From NCBI RefSeq assembly GCF_004795895.1, contig NZ_CP039250.1:4433393-4497392 (forward strand): a stretch of DNA of 64,000 nucleotides, in the 5' to 3' direction. The stretch is from Sphingopyxis sp. PAMC25046. GTDB lineage: Bacteria > Pseudomonadota > Alphaproteobacteria > Sphingomonadales > Sphingomonadaceae. Under the pieces are notes generated by a model, which saw only the letters and a list, made by a program, of their open reading frames with translations, had not been told where the DNA came from and made no database searches. The position numbers and the translations under genes were made by a program. Below, in pieces: positions 25,992 to 34,833 of this stretch. Numbering within the stretch: the first letter of the stretch is position 1; every line of letters starts with the position of its first letter.

Positions 25992-26009
25992 GTTATATTT
26001 TTATAACAT
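25990..26009. promoter_or_regulatory. Probable ArsR-family operator between arsR and AHSA1 genes
   Basis: Perfect 8-bp inverted repeat ATGTTATA-TTTT-TATAACAT. It covers the first bases of the arsR start codon on the minus strand and ends 30 bp before the AHSA1-family start on the plus strand. Long AT-rich palindromes of this type are usual ArsR-family targets. Confidence 0.6.
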
Positions 26010-26039
26010 AAAAGGATGCGACTCAAGCGGAGAATCGAC

Positions 26040-26522
26040 ATGGAACTGAAATTCAGGGTCGCGGCGCGGATCGCGAAGCCCGTGCACGAGGTGTTCGAGG
26101 CGGTCGCGGATCCCGCGAAGCTGTCGAACTATTTTACCACGGGCGGTGCAGAGGGGCGGCTCGAGGCCGGCGCGACGGTGACGTGGGACTTCCATGACTT
26201 TCCGGGTGCCTTCCCGGTCTGGGTGATCGAGGTCGTGCCCGATGAGAAGATCGTCCTCGAATGGCAGGCGAGCGAAGGCGAGGCGCACAACGTCGAGGGC
26301 AGCGAACCGAAGGACGCCGACTATCGCACGCGCGTGACGATGAACTTCAGGGGGCTCGACGACGGCCGCACGCTGGTCGAAATCGCCGAGGAGGGATGGC
26401 GCGAGAATCAGGGCGCGCTCAGCGCCTCCTATGGCAATTGCCAGGGCTGGTCGCAGATGCTCTGTGCGCTGAAGGCGTGGCTGGAACATGGCATCAATTT
26501 ACGCGAGGGGATGTACAAATAA
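26040..26522 (+). CDS. SRPBCC/AHSA1-domain protein
   Basis: 160 residues with the START/Bet v1-like fold of the AHSA1 group: FRVAARIAKPVHEVFEAVADPAKLSNYF at the N-terminus (residues about 5-32), WDFHDFPGAFPVWVIEVVPDEKIVLEW in the middle (about 50-76), and a C-terminal GWSQMLCALKAWLEHG helix. The start at 26040 is preceded by GGAG with good spacing; an upstream ATG at 26016 has none. Members bind hydrophobic ligands or act as Hsp90 co-chaperone-like proteins; the bacterial role is unclear. It is divergent from arsR, its likely regulator. Confidence 0.87.
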   Translation: MELKFRVAARIAKPVHEVFEAVADPAKLSNYFTTGGAEGRLEAGATVTWDFHDFPGAFPVWVIEVVPDEKIVLEWQASEGEAHNVEGSEPKDADYRTRVTMNFRGLDDGRTLVEIAEEGWRENQGALSASYGNCQGWSQMLCALKAWLEHGINLREGMYK

Positions 26523-26667
26523 TTCGGCAATCCCCGGTGCCGTGGTGCGATATTCGAAGCATGGCGGGCGGACGTAAAATGTCCGGACGCGGCGGGTAGC
26601 GAATGTTGGCGCCGTCGGCTTTCCATCCCAGAGCAGACATCCGGGCCGTATAGCCGGCAGGGGCGAA

Positions 26668-26695
26668 GGAAAAATGGGCGCCGCGGCGGGCGCCC
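26668..26695 (-). terminator. Rho-independent terminator after the TonB-dependent receptor gene
   Basis: On the minus strand GGGCGCC and its complement (26676-26682 and 26689-26695) form a GC-rich stem, followed by ATTTTT. It lies 23 bp after the stop codon of the receptor gene. Confidence 0.85.
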
Positions 26696-26718
26696 CTTCT
26701 CCCCCTTTTGTCGTCGGA

Positions 26719-29055
26719 TCAGAATTTGACCGTGCCGGTGACGAAGACCTGGCGCGGGTTGCCGTAGAAGGCGGTCAGCGTGCCTTCGGTGCCGAGCGCC
26801 GATGTCGGCGCTCCGGTCACGGGGTCGAAATTGACGAACGTATATCCCGACGTCTTATATTCCTTGTCGGTCAGATTTTTGCCGAACAGGCCGAGGCTCC
26901 AGCGGTCGTCGGGCGCGGTGTAGACGATGCTCGCGTCCCATAGCGCGAAGCCTTTCTGGTCGATATAGGGATTGGGGATTTCGAACTGATAGGTCTTGCT
27001 GCGGTACGACAGCGTCGTCCCGAAACTGATGTCGCCGTCGCCGATCGGGGCCGAATAGGCGAGGTTGGCGCTCGCGGTCCATTTCGGCGTGTTCTGCACC
27101 TCGCGGAAGTCGGCGACATCGGTGGGCACGCCGCCGACGTTGGTAATATATTCCTTATATTCGGCGTCGATATAGCCGAGCGCGGTCGATAGCGTCAGCC
27201 GGTCGCCGACCGCAGCCATATCTTCGCCGAGCCGCGCGCGGCCTTCGAATTCGAGCCCCTTGAAGGTCGCCTTGCCGGCGTTCGAGACGACGCCGCAGAA
27301 GGAAGGAATGGGAACAGGAGGCGTACCGGCAAGGATTGTGCACGCGACAGAACCCGGGATCTGGACGTCGGAATAATCGGCGTAGAAGGCGGCGAGCGCG
27401 ACATTGACTGCGCCGTCCATCAGGCTGCCCTTGTAACCGACTTCATAGCTGTCGACCTGTTCGGGAAGGAAGCTGAGGAAGGAAGCGACTTCGGCGTCGG
27501 TCGGGCTGCCGGGAATTGCTGCGGGCGCGTTGACGCCGACGCCGCGCGGGTCGAAGCCGCCGCCCTTGAAGCCTTGCGAATAGCTTGCATAGAGCGTGTG
27601 ATCGGGGGTCGGTTTGAACGACAGCGAAGCGCGGGGGGTGAATTTCTTGAAGTTCCGGCTGCCCTCGAAATTGGTGCTGGGCGCGCCGAAGGGCACGCCG
27701 GCGCCACCGAATACGGGTGATCCACCGCCGAGATAATTCTGGCGCAGGATCGAGGCTTCACGTTTGTCCCAGGTATAGCGGCCGCCGACCGACAGGCTGA
27801 GCCGGTCGGTGAAATCGAAGGTAGCATCGCCGAACACCGCGAAGGTCGTGGTGTCGACGTCGGCCTCGGTGAAGGCGGTCAGCCCGGCGAAAGTGTTGAA
27901 GATGCGCACGTCGAACAAAGTGTCGGCGGTCGCGTCGAGATAATAGAAGCCGAGAAGACCCTTCAGCCGGTCGCCTTCGTAGAGCAGCTGGAATTCCTGG
28001 CTGATCTGTTCGTTGAAATAGAAGCCGGGGACGTCGACGTCGACCGCGGGAAGCGCGTCGAAGTCGATCGGGGTCGCCGAGCGGTCCTTGCGCCACGCGC
28101 TGATCGATCGCAGCGTCACCGTGTCGCTGAGTTCGGCGGTGACGTTCATCGCAAGACCATAGGCCTCGATATCCTGCTTCGGATCGTTGAGACCGCCGCG
28201 CGAATCGAAGACGTCGTCGAGGACGGGGGCGCTCGTCGCGAGCGAGGGGATCAGGCGATGGCCGCCGCGCGGATCGCTCTTGTCCTTCGAATAATCGCCC
28301 GTGATGCGGATGAGCACGGGGGCGTCATAGCCGCCGAGCTCGACGGTGCCGCGACCCGCCCAGACGTCCTTGTTGTAATTTTCGAGGCCCGTGGTGAGAT
28401 TGTCGCCGAAGCCGCCGCGCGACAGGCGCGCGACCGAGCCTCCCACGCGGAGCAGGTCGCCGATAGGCGCGCTCGCGGTGACGACGAGGTCGGCCTGGTC
28501 ATAGGTGCCGAGCGCGCCCTTGATTTTGAGCGAAAATTCTTGCGGAAGCGGCTTGGTCACATATTTGACCGCGCCGCCGATCGTGTTGCGGCCATAAAGT
28601 GTGCCCTGCGGCCCGCGCAGCACTTCGATGCGTTCGACGTCGTAAATGTCGAGAACCGCGGCCTGCGGCCGGTTGAGATAGACGTCGTCGAGATAGATGC
28701 CGACGCCCTGTTCGAACCCCGACACCGGGTCCTGCTGGCCGACGCCGCGGATGAAGGCGCTGAGCGTCGAGTTCGACCCGCGCGACACTTCGAGCGTCGT
28801 GTTCGGCGTCGTCGCGCCGATGTCGGTGATGTCGATCGCGCCCGCCTTTTCGAGCGCCTCGCCCGAGTAAGCGGTGATCGCGACGGGGACGTCGATCAGC
28901 CGTTCGTCGCGGCGGCGTGCCGTCACGATAATCTCGTTATCGCCGGCGTCGGTAACGCCCTCTTCCTGCGCGAAGGCCGGCGGGGCGAAGGCGATCATCG
29001 AAAGGGCGCTGGTGGCGAGGACGGCACGGCGCAGCGGGCGGGCGAAAGGACGCAT
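26719..29055 (-). CDS. TonB-dependent receptor
   Basis: 778-residue outer-membrane transporter. A signal peptide ends at AFAPPAFAQ near residue 30. The plug domain follows (NEIIVTARRRDERLIDVPVA, then VERIEVLRGPQGTLYGRNTIGG near 125-146), then a 22-strand barrel ending in the usual aromatic-rich motif, here FVTGTVKF. The RGPQGTLYGRNTIGGA form and the VAITAYSGEALEKAGA stretch are typical of the large sphingomonad receptor family that imports siderophores, sugars, or aromatic and steroid compounds. The ligand is unknown. GGGAGAG precedes ATG 29055, fixing the start. A divergent TetR gene probably controls it. Confidence 0.95.
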   Translation of the reverse strand: MRPFARPLRRAVLATSALSMIAFAPPAFAQEEGVTDAGDNEIIVTARRRDERLIDVPVAITAYSGEALEKAGAIDITDIGATTPNTTLEVSRGSNSTLSAFIRGVGQQDPVSGFEQGVGIYLDDVYLNRPQAAVLDIYDVERIEVLRGPQGTLYGRNTIGGAVKYVTKPLPQEFSLKIKGALGTYDQADLVVTASAPIGDLLRVGGSVARLSRGGFGDNLTTGLENYNKDVWAGRGTVELGGYDAPVLIRITGDYSKDKSDPRGGHRLIPSLATSAPVLDDVFDSRGGLNDPKQDIEAYGLAMNVTAELSDTVTLRSISAWRKDRSATPIDFDALPAVDVDVPGFYFNEQISQEFQLLYEGDRLKGLLGFYYLDATADTLFDVRIFNTFAGLTAFTEADVDTTTFAVFGDATFDFTDRLSLSVGGRYTWDKREASILRQNYLGGGSPVFGGAGVPFGAPSTNFEGSRNFKKFTPRASLSFKPTPDHTLYASYSQGFKGGGFDPRGVGVNAPAAIPGSPTDAEVASFLSFLPEQVDSYEVGYKGSLMDGAVNVALAAFYADYSDVQIPGSVACTILAGTPPVPIPSFCGVVSNAGKATFKGLEFEGRARLGEDMAAVGDRLTLSTALGYIDAEYKEYITNVGGVPTDVADFREVQNTPKWTASANLAYSAPIGDGDISFGTTLSYRSKTYQFEIPNPYIDQKGFALWDASIVYTAPDDRWSLGLFGKNLTDKEYKTSGYTFVNFDPVTGAPTSALGTEGTLTAFYGNPRQVFVTGTVKF

Positions 29056-29154
29056 GAAAACTCTCCCATGTGGCGGGCGACCCCTCGCCGCCCGATTTGC
29101 TTTTCTTGGGCCGGTGCTTGCCAAGCCGCGCCGCTTCCAATAATGAAACATGAA

Positions 29155-29170
29155 CCAAGTTTCAACTTGG
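29155..29170. promoter_or_regulatory. Probable TetR operator between receptor and tetR genes
   Basis: Perfect inverted repeat CCAAGTT-TC-AACTTGG. It is nested within a wider GAAAC...GTTTC symmetry from about 29145 to 29163. It lies 100 bp upstream of the receptor start and 91 bp upstream of the tetR start, a normal place for a TetR repressor to control both. Confidence 0.6.
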
Positions 29171-29260
29171 AAACGGACTTCGTCGTTTTTTGCTTGCCAG
29201 TGGTGCGGAAATGCCACGATGCAGGCAGAGCCGGACGGAGGGGGAGACGGAAAGGCAGCC

Positions 29261-29896
29261 ATGGATCAGCCGCGGACCGAAACGGGAGAAGGCACGGGCG
29301 ATGCGCGCGACAAGACGCCGCGCACCGAGCGCGGGCGGCGGACGCTGCGCAAGCTGCTCGACGCCGCGGCGGTCGAATTCGGCGAGCGCGGCTTTCACGA
29401 GGCGTCGATCAGTGCGATCACGCGCCGCGCCGGGACCGCGCTCGGCAGCTTCTACACCTATTTCGATTCGAAGGAGGAAATCTTCCAGGCGCTCGTCCGC
29501 TATATGAGCGAGCAATTGCGCGACCATGTCACGCCGCTGGTGCAAGCGGCGCCCGACGAGATCAGCGCCGAACGCATCGGGCTCGAATCCTATCTGGGCT
29601 TCGTGCGCGAGCATAAGGAGATTTACCGCATCATCGACGAGGCCGAGTTCGTCGATTACGCGAGCTATCGCCGCCACTATGAAACGACCGTCGAGCGCAT
29701 CCGGCAGCGACTGGAGGCGGGCGCAGGGCGCGGCGAAATCCGCGCCGACATCGGCGAGATCCACGCCTGGGCAATCGGCGGCATGAATGTGTTTCTGGGG
29801 ATGCGCTACGGCCTGTGGGACACCGAGATCGACATTTCCGAAATTGCCCGGATCGCGAATGACATGCTGGCCAACGGCCTGAAAAAGAAGGATTGA
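29261..29896 (+). CDS. TetR-family transcriptional regulator
   Basis: 211 residues. The N-terminal HTH reads LLDAAAVEFGERGFHEASISAITRRAGTALGSFYTYFDSKEEIF (residues about 33-76), a canonical TetR DNA-binding domain. The C-terminal ligand domain contains EHKEIYRIIDEAEFVDYASYRRHYE (about 120-144). The first 25 residues are polar and unstructured. ATG 29261 is preceded by GGAAAGG at proper spacing; an in-frame ATG at 29219 lacks one. Divergent from the TonB receptor gene, so it probably represses the receptor until a ligand binds. A DUF1993 gene starts 30 bp downstream and may be co-transcribed. Confidence 0.9.
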   Translation: MDQPRTETGEGTGDARDKTPRTERGRRTLRKLLDAAAVEFGERGFHEASISAITRRAGTALGSFYTYFDSKEEIFQALVRYMSEQLRDHVTPLVQAAPDEISAERIGLESYLGFVREHKEIYRIIDEAEFVDYASYRRHYETTVERIRQRLEAGAGRGEIRADIGEIHAWAIGGMNVFLGMRYGLWDTEIDISEIARIANDMLANGLKKKD

Positions 29897-29926
29897 AGGT
29901 CCGGCCGCCAATTACAGGGATATGCG

Positions 29927-30439
29927 ATGCCTTACGCTCAATCAGCGCGAATGACTTTTGCCAACATGCTCGGCACGCTTGATCATCTTGTCGGCAAGGC
30001 GGTCGATGCCAAGATGCCGGACGATGTGCTTGCCGCAAAACTGACCGAGGATATGTTCCCGCTCGAGCTTCAGTTCCGCGTCGCTTTGAATCAAGTGCTT
30101 CTGGCCCTCAATCAAGTGGGTGGTACGGCGGTCCCGCTCGAAGAAACCACATACGCCTCGCTTGCAGAGATTCGTCAGCGGATTGCCGCGGTCCGCGCGC
30201 TGGTTGATCAGGCCGACCCTGCCCGATGGGCCGACGCCGAAGCAACGGTCGACCTGACATTGCCAAATGGCGTGCGCTTTGTGATGTCGTCCGAAGAAGA
30301 TGTTCGCGACTGGATAATGCCGAACTTCTATTTTCACGTGACGATGGCCTATGCCTTGCTGCGCGATGCGGGGCTGGCCATCGGCAAGATGGATTTCATG
30401 CCGCATATGGCCCGCCACAAGGTGCCGGCCGCGGACTAG
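29927..30439 (+). CDS. DUF1993 family protein
   Basis: 170 residues, all helical, resembling the DinB/DUF1993 four-helix group: FANMLGTLDHLVGKAVDAKM at the N-terminus, LEETTYASLAEIRQRIAAVRALVD in the middle (region about 66-90), and the diagnostic NFYFHVTMAYALLRDAG near the C-terminus with DFMPHMARHKV. DinB-like proteins often bind a metal through three histidines; here H137 (FYFHVT) and the H in PHMARH are candidates, but a full triad is not obvious. The cellular role is unknown. It follows tetR by 30 bp. Confidence 0.82.
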   Translation: MPYAQSARMTFANMLGTLDHLVGKAVDAKMPDDVLAAKLTEDMFPLELQFRVALNQVLLALNQVGGTAVPLEETTYASLAEIRQRIAAVRALVDQADPARWADAEATVDLTLPNGVRFVMSSEEDVRDWIMPNFYFHVTMAYALLRDAGLAIGKMDFMPHMARHKVPAAD

Positions 30440-30486
30440 CCGCGGATCCGCTACGCTCCCGTCCCGGTCGCCTGCGACTTCGGGAC

Positions 30487-31074
30487 TCAGCCGCGCGCGA
30501 TCAGGAAGATCGCATGTTCGGCACGCCAGCTGGCGGCGGCGTCGCTCGCCGGCTTGTCGCCCGACAGGTGCCAGACGCGCTCGACCCCGATGCCCTTGTC
30601 GCGGACGAGGTCGCGGAAGTCGCTGACCGTGACATGGTGGATGTTCGGCGTTTCGTACCAGGCGACGGGGAGCAGCCGCGTCACCGGCATCCGCCCGCCC
30701 CACAAGAGCGCGAGCCGGATTCGCCAATGCGCGAAATTGGGAAAGCTGACGAAGGCGCGCGGCGCGATGCGCAGCAATTCGTCAACCACGCGGTCGGGGC
30801 GCTCGGTTGTCTGCAGCGTCTGCGACAGGATCGCATAATCGAAGGCGTCGTCGGGATAGTCGGCGAGGTCGTGGTTGGCGTCGCCCTGCACCACCGACTG
30901 GCCGCGCGCGATCGCCGCGGTAACATTGTCGGGATCGATCTCGAGCCCGCGCGCGTCGACGCCCTTGGCGCGGAGCGCCGCCATCAGTTCGCCGTCGCCG
31001 CATCCGACGTCGAGTACGCGCGCGGTCGCGGGAACGGCGTCGGCGATGATCGCCAGATCGGGGCGCAGCTTCAT
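30487..31074 (-). CDS. metW: Methionine biosynthesis protein MetW
   Basis: 195-residue methyltransferase-like protein: ARVLDVGCGDGELMAALRA near 18-36 is the SAM-binding loop, DYAILSQTLQTTERPDRVVDE near 78-98 and NIHHVTVSDFRDLVRDKGI near 143-161 are typical of MetW. MetW works with MetX in O-acylhomoserine formation, where it can activate MetX. Its ATG overlaps the stop of the GNAT gene by 4 bp, so it is the third gene of a metX-GNAT-metW unit. Confidence 0.93.
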   Translation of the reverse strand: MKLRPDLAIIADAVPATARVLDVGCGDGELMAALRAKGVDARGLEIDPDNVTAAIARGQSVVQGDANHDLADYPDDAFDYAILSQTLQTTERPDRVVDELLRIAPRAFVSFPNFAHWRIRLALLWGGRMPVTRLLPVAWYETPNIHHVTVSDFRDLVRDKGIGVERVWHLSGDKPASDAAASWRAEHAIFLIARG

Positions 31075-31508
31075 TGTGCGGCCTGCCCGTAAACGTAAGG
31101 GAAATGCCGCTGCATGAACGGCGTGCTGTCCTCGATCGCGGTCCAGCCGAGCGCGGCATAAAGGCCGTGGGCGTCGCTTGTTGCGAGCATCCAGCGCCGC
31201 AGCCCCTGCAGCTCGGGATGATCGTGCAGCGCGGTCACCATGCGTGCGGCGAGGCCGTGTCCGCGATGCGCCTCGAGCACATAGACGTCGGCGAGGTAAG
31301 CGAAGGTCGCGCGGTCGGTAACGACGCGGGCAAAGCCGACCTGCCCGCCGCCGGGCGCGAAGACGCCGACGCAGAGCGACCCGGCGATCGCGCGTTCGAC
31401 GACCGCGCGCGCGATATTTTCGGCCCAATAGCTTTGCGTCAGAAAGGCGTGGATCGCGTCGACCTGCATGTCGGACGGGTCGAAGGACAGGTGATAGGTT
31501 TCACTCAT
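31071..31508 (-). CDS. GNAT-family N-acetyltransferase lying between metX and metW
   Basis: 145 residues with the GNAT core: [35 protein letters not shown] holds the acetyl-CoA loop as RGHGLA near 82-87, followed by [19 protein letters not shown], a typical GNAT C-terminal strand-helix. It overlaps metX upstream (4 bp) and metW downstream (4 bp), so its translation is tied to both. The acceptor molecule is unknown. DUF-type members of this exact shape often occur as stand-alone genes. Confidence 0.88.
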   Translation of the reverse strand: MSETYHLSFDPSDMQVDAIHAFLTQSYWAENIARAVVERAIAGSLCVGVFAPGGGQVGFARVVTDRATFAYLADVYVLEAHRGHGLAARMVTALHDHPELQGLRRWMLATSDAHGLYAALGWTAIEDSTPFMQRHFPYVYGQAAQ

Positions 31509-32629
31509 GCCAGACCCGCCCGCAGGGACCCCGCGACGAGCCTGTCGAGCGCGGGCACGTCGAGGAGGAAGCTGTCGTGGCCGAAAGGCGCCGACAGTTC
31601 GACGAAGCTCGCCGCGGCGCCGACGCTCTGCAGCGCCTGCACGACGCGGCGCGATTCGGAGGTCGGATAGAGCCAGTCGGTGTCGAAGCTGACGAGCGTG
31701 AAGCGCACATCCTTTGCGCCCGCGAAGGCGCCCGCGAGGCGGCCGTCGTGCGGGTCGGCGAGGTCGAAATAGTCCATCGCGCGCGTGATATAGAGATAGG
31801 CGTTGGCGTCGAAGCGGTCGGTGAAGGCCAGCCCCTGATGCCTGAGATAGGATTCGACCTGGAAATCGGCATCGAAACCGAAACTCTTGATGTCGCGCGC
31901 CTGCAGGCGGCGGCCGAACTTCTCGGTCAGCCCCGCTTCGGACAAATAGGTAATGTGCGCGGCCATGCGCGCGACCGCGAGGCCCTTCGTCGGCGCGCGC
32001 GCGCTGCCATAATATTGGCCGTCCTGCCAGTCGGGGTCGGCCATGATCGCCTGCCGTCCGACCTCGTGAAACGCAATATTTTGCGCCGAATGGCGCGCCG
32101 CGCTTGCGATGACCAATGCGGATTGGAGGCGCTCGGGATAGGTCGCCGCCCATGCGAGCGTCTGCATCCCGCCCATCGACCCGCCGACGACGGCGTGCAG
32201 GCGCGATATGCCGAGATGGTCGAGCAGCATCGCCTGCGCGCGGACCATGTCGGTGATCGTGATGACGGGAAATGCCATGCCGAGCGGCGCGCCGCTCGCC
32301 GCGTCGGGGGTTGCGGGGCCGCTCGTCCCCATGCAGCTGCCGAGCACATTGGCGCAGATGACGTGGAAGCGGTCGGTATCGATCGGCTTGCCCGGGCCAA
32401 CCATGCGCGCCCACCAGCCGGGCTTGCCGGTTCCGGGATGATCGCTCGCGACATATTGGTCGCCGGTGAGCGCGTGGCAGATCAGCACCGCGTTCGACCT
32501 GTCGGCGTTGAGCGCGCCATAGCTTTGCCAGGCGATCGTCACCGACGGCAGCACCTGCCCGCTGTCGAGCGGCAGCGGTGCGTCGATCGTCACGCCCTGA
32601 TGCTGAATCTGGTGGAGAAGGCTCGCCAT
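31505..32629 (-). CDS. metX: Homoserine O-acyltransferase MetX
   Basis: First dedicated step of methionine synthesis: transfers an acyl group from acetyl-CoA or succinyl-CoA to homoserine. The 374-residue alpha/beta-hydrolase protein has [16 protein letters not shown] at the oxyanion strand, the nucleophile in [15 protein letters not shown] with Ser near 146, and the catalytic His in FGHDSFLLD near 346. With MetW it forms the MetXW system; sequence alone does not settle whether it acetylates or succinylates. Start at 32629 ([13 protein letters not shown]) is preferred, since the upstream extension lacks family similarity. Divergent from hisC across 91 bp. Confidence 0.94.
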   Translation of the reverse strand: MASLLHQIQHQGVTIDAPLPLDSGQVLPSVTIAWQSYGALNADRSNAVLICHALTGDQYVASDHPGTGKPGWWARMVGPGKPIDTDRFHVICANVLGSCMGTSGPATPDAASGAPLGMAFPVITITDMVRAQAMLLDHLGISRLHAVVGGSMGGMQTLAWAATYPERLQSALVIASAARHSAQNIAFHEVGRQAIMADPDWQDGQYYGSARAPTKGLAVARMAAHITYLSEAGLTEKFGRRLQARDIKSFGFDADFQVESYLRHQGLAFTDRFDANAYLYITRAMDYFDLADPHDGRLAGAFAGAKDVRFTLVSFDTDWLYPTSESRRVVQALQSVGAAASFVELSAPFGHDSFLLDVPALDRLVAGSLRAGLA

Positions 32630-32720
32630 CGTTCGCGCGGAGCTAAGCGGGTGCGGGGAGCGTGTCAACGTGCTGGACTAGGCGCTGGACTTGGGGCGCA
32701 CAGCCGCTAAACCGCGCGGC

Positions 32721-33836
32721 ATGACCGACGCGACCGAAACCCTTACGCCCAAGCCGTGGATCAGCGGCATCGCTCCCTATGTTCCCGGCAAGTCGGCCGG
32801 CGCCGACGGGCGCCCGCTGATCAAATTGAGCGCGAACGAAAATCCGCTCGGCACCGGCGAGAAGGCGCGCGCGGCGTTTGCCGCGGCGCAGGGCGCGGCC
32901 GATGCGCTGTCGCGCTATCCCGATCCCGGCTCTGTCGAGCTGCGCGAGACGATCGCGGCGAAGTTCGGGCTCGATCCGGCGCGGATCATCTGCGGCAACG
33001 GGTCGGACGAGCTGCTGCACTTGGCGGCGGGCACCTATGCCGGGGTGGGCGACGAGATTCTCTATGTGCGCTACGGCTTTGCGGTTTACGAAATCGCCGC
33101 GCGCCGCGTCGGCGCGGTGCCGGTCGAGGCCGACGACCGCGACTATGCGACCGACGTCGACGCACTGCTCGCCGCCGTGACCGACAAGACCCGCGTCGTC
33201 TATCTCGCCAATCCGAACAATCCGACCGGCACGCTCGCGACGCGCGAGGAAGTCCAGCGGCTCTATGCCGGGTTGCCGAAGAATGTCCTGTTCGTGATCG
33301 ACCAGGCGTATAGCGAATATCTGTCGGAGGCCGAGGACGATGGCGGGCTCGAACTCGCCAAGACGCAGCCGAACGTGTTCATCACGCGCACCTTTTCGAA
33401 GATCCACGGGCTCGCCGCCGAGCGCATCGGCTGGGGCTATGCCTCCGCCGAGGTGATTTCGGCGCTGCATCGTATCCGCTTGCCGTTCAACGTGACGCGC
33501 GCCGGACAAGCCGCCGCGGTTGCGGCGCTCGGCGATGAGGAATTCGTGGCGCACAGCCGCGAGCATAATGCGACATGGCGCGCCTGGCTGGCGAGCGAGC
33601 TCGAAAGCCTCGGCAATCATGGCGTGCGCGTCGTGCCGTCGGCGTGCAATTTCCTGCTCGTGCTGTTCGAGGGCGATGTCAGCGCCGAGACGGTTTATAA
33701 CCGCCTGATGGACGCGGGCTATATCGTGCGCTGGCTGCCGGGGCAGGGGCTTCCCAATGCGCTGCGCATGACGATCGGCACCGAGGACGAGACGCGCGGG
33801 CTCGCGGCCGCGATCCGCGCGGCGCTCAACGGCTGA
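32721..33836 (+). CDS. hisC: Histidinol-phosphate aminotransferase
   Basis: PLP-dependent transaminase of histidine synthesis; in Sphingomonadales HisC-type enzymes can also serve aromatic amino acids. The 371 residues include [14 protein letters not shown] near 38-51, [18 protein letters not shown] near 169-186, and the PLP lysine in [18 protein letters not shown] near 225. The start at ATG 32721 ([10 protein letters not shown]) gives the family N-terminus. Its stop shares one base with the next start (TGATG). The pairing with a prephenate/arogenate dehydrogenase gene repeats the hisH-tyrC arrangement described for Zymomonas mobilis. Confidence 0.95.
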   Translation: MTDATETLTPKPWISGIAPYVPGKSAGADGRPLIKLSANENPLGTGEKARAAFAAAQGAADALSRYPDPGSVELRETIAAKFGLDPARIICGNGSDELLHLAAGTYAGVGDEILYVRYGFAVYEIAARRVGAVPVEADDRDYATDVDALLAAVTDKTRVVYLANPNNPTGTLATREEVQRLYAGLPKNVLFVIDQAYSEYLSEAEDDGGLELAKTQPNVFITRTFSKIHGLAAERIGWGYASAEVISALHRIRLPFNVTRAGQAAAVAALGDEEFVAHSREHNATWRAWLASELESLGNHGVRVVPSACNFLLVLFEGDVSAETVYNRLMDAGYIVRWLPGQGLPNALRMTIGTEDETRGLAAAIRAALNG

Positions 33837-34750
33837 TGCCAAGGGCGCCGAGCGTTGATCGCGTCGCGATCATCGGACTGGGGCTGATCGGCTCGTCGAT
33901 CGCGCGCGCGATCAGGGAGCGGCTGCCGCGGGTGGCGGTGACCGGCCATGATGCCAGCGACGATGTGCGCGATGTGGCGCGCGCGTTGGGCCTTTGCGAC
34001 ACGATCGTCGATGATCCGCGCGTCGCGGTCGCCGATGCCGACCTCGTCATCCTTGCCGTTCCGGTCGGGCGCATGGCTGATGCGGCCGCGGCGATCGCGC
34101 CGGGGCTGAAGGCGGAAGCGATCATTTCGGATGTCGGATCGTCGAAGGCGGGTGTCGCCGAGGCGCTCGCGCAGGCGCTGCCCGATCATATCGTCATTCC
34201 GGCGCATCCGGTCGCGGGGACCGAGAATAGCGGGCCGACGGCGGGCTTTGCGAGCCTGTTCGACGGCCGCTGGTGCATCGTCACTCCGAACGCGGGCGCA
34301 CCGGACGACGCCGTGGCGGCGGTGACGGGCTTCTGGCAGGCGCTCGGCGCGCGCGTCGATACGATGGGCGCCGCGCATCACGACATGGTGCTCGCGGTGA
34401 CGAGCCATTTGCCGCACCTCATTGCCTACACGATCGTCGGCACCGCGAGCGAGCTCGAAGAGGTCACCGAGAGCGAGGTGATCAAATATTCGGCAGGCGG
34501 TTTCCGCGACTTCACGCGCATCGCGGCGAGCGACCCGGTGATGTGGCGCGACGTCTTCCTCGCCAACAAGGATGCGGTGCTCGCAACCCTGCAGCGCTTC
34601 AACGAGGATCTGACCGCGCTGCAGCAGGCGATCCGCCGCGGCGACGGCGCGAAGCTCGAGGACTGGTTCACGCGCACGCGCGCGATCCGGCGCTCGATCA
34701 TCGAGCAGGGGCAGGATGACGCGGCGCCCGATTTCGGGCGGAAACATTGA
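33836..34750 (+). CDS. tyrC: Prephenate/arogenate (cyclohexadienyl) dehydrogenase
   Basis: NAD-dependent dehydrogenase leading to tyrosine. The 304-residue protein starts with VAIIGLGLIGSSIARAIRE (Rossmann loop) and has SDVGSSKAGVAEALA near 100, the conserved PAHPVAGTENSGPTAGF near 122-138 with the active-site histidine, and HHDMVLAVTSHLPHLIAY near 180-197. It is translationally coupled to hisC. This family accepts prephenate, arogenate or both; the choice cannot be read here. A palindromic repeat follows the stop. Confidence 0.92.
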   Translation: MPRAPSVDRVAIIGLGLIGSSIARAIRERLPRVAVTGHDASDDVRDVARALGLCDTIVDDPRVAVADADLVILAVPVGRMADAAAAIAPGLKAEAIISDVGSSKAGVAEALAQALPDHIVIPAHPVAGTENSGPTAGFASLFDGRWCIVTPNAGAPDDAVAAVTGFWQALGARVDTMGAAHHDMVLAVTSHLPHLIAYTIVGTASELEEVTESEVIKYSAGGFRDFTRIAASDPVMWRDVFLANKDAVLATLQRFNEDLTALQQAIRRGDGAKLEDWFTRTRAIRRSIIEQGQDDAAPDFGRKH

Positions 34751-34756
34751 TAACCA

Positions 34757-34830
34757 TCGCCCCCGCGGAGGCGGGGGCCGCCAGCAACCCCGCGCTACCT
34801 CGATAGCGGCCCCCGCCTCCGCGGGGGCGA
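34757..34830. repeat. Palindromic intergenic element, type C
   Basis: Perfect 25-bp inverted repeat with arms at 34757-34781 and 34806-34830 and a 24-bp loop. The core is GCCCCCGCGGAGGCGGGGGC, itself nearly self-complementary. It lies between tyrC and the convergent plsC gene and is unrelated in sequence to types A and B. Confidence 0.9.
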
Positions 34831-34833
34831 CGA

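Noticed and set aside
32630..32720. SAM-II-type riboswitch upstream of metX
   Set aside because: Such elements are common before metX or metA in alphaproteobacteria, but the 91-bp spacer shows no recognisable SAM-II sequence pattern.
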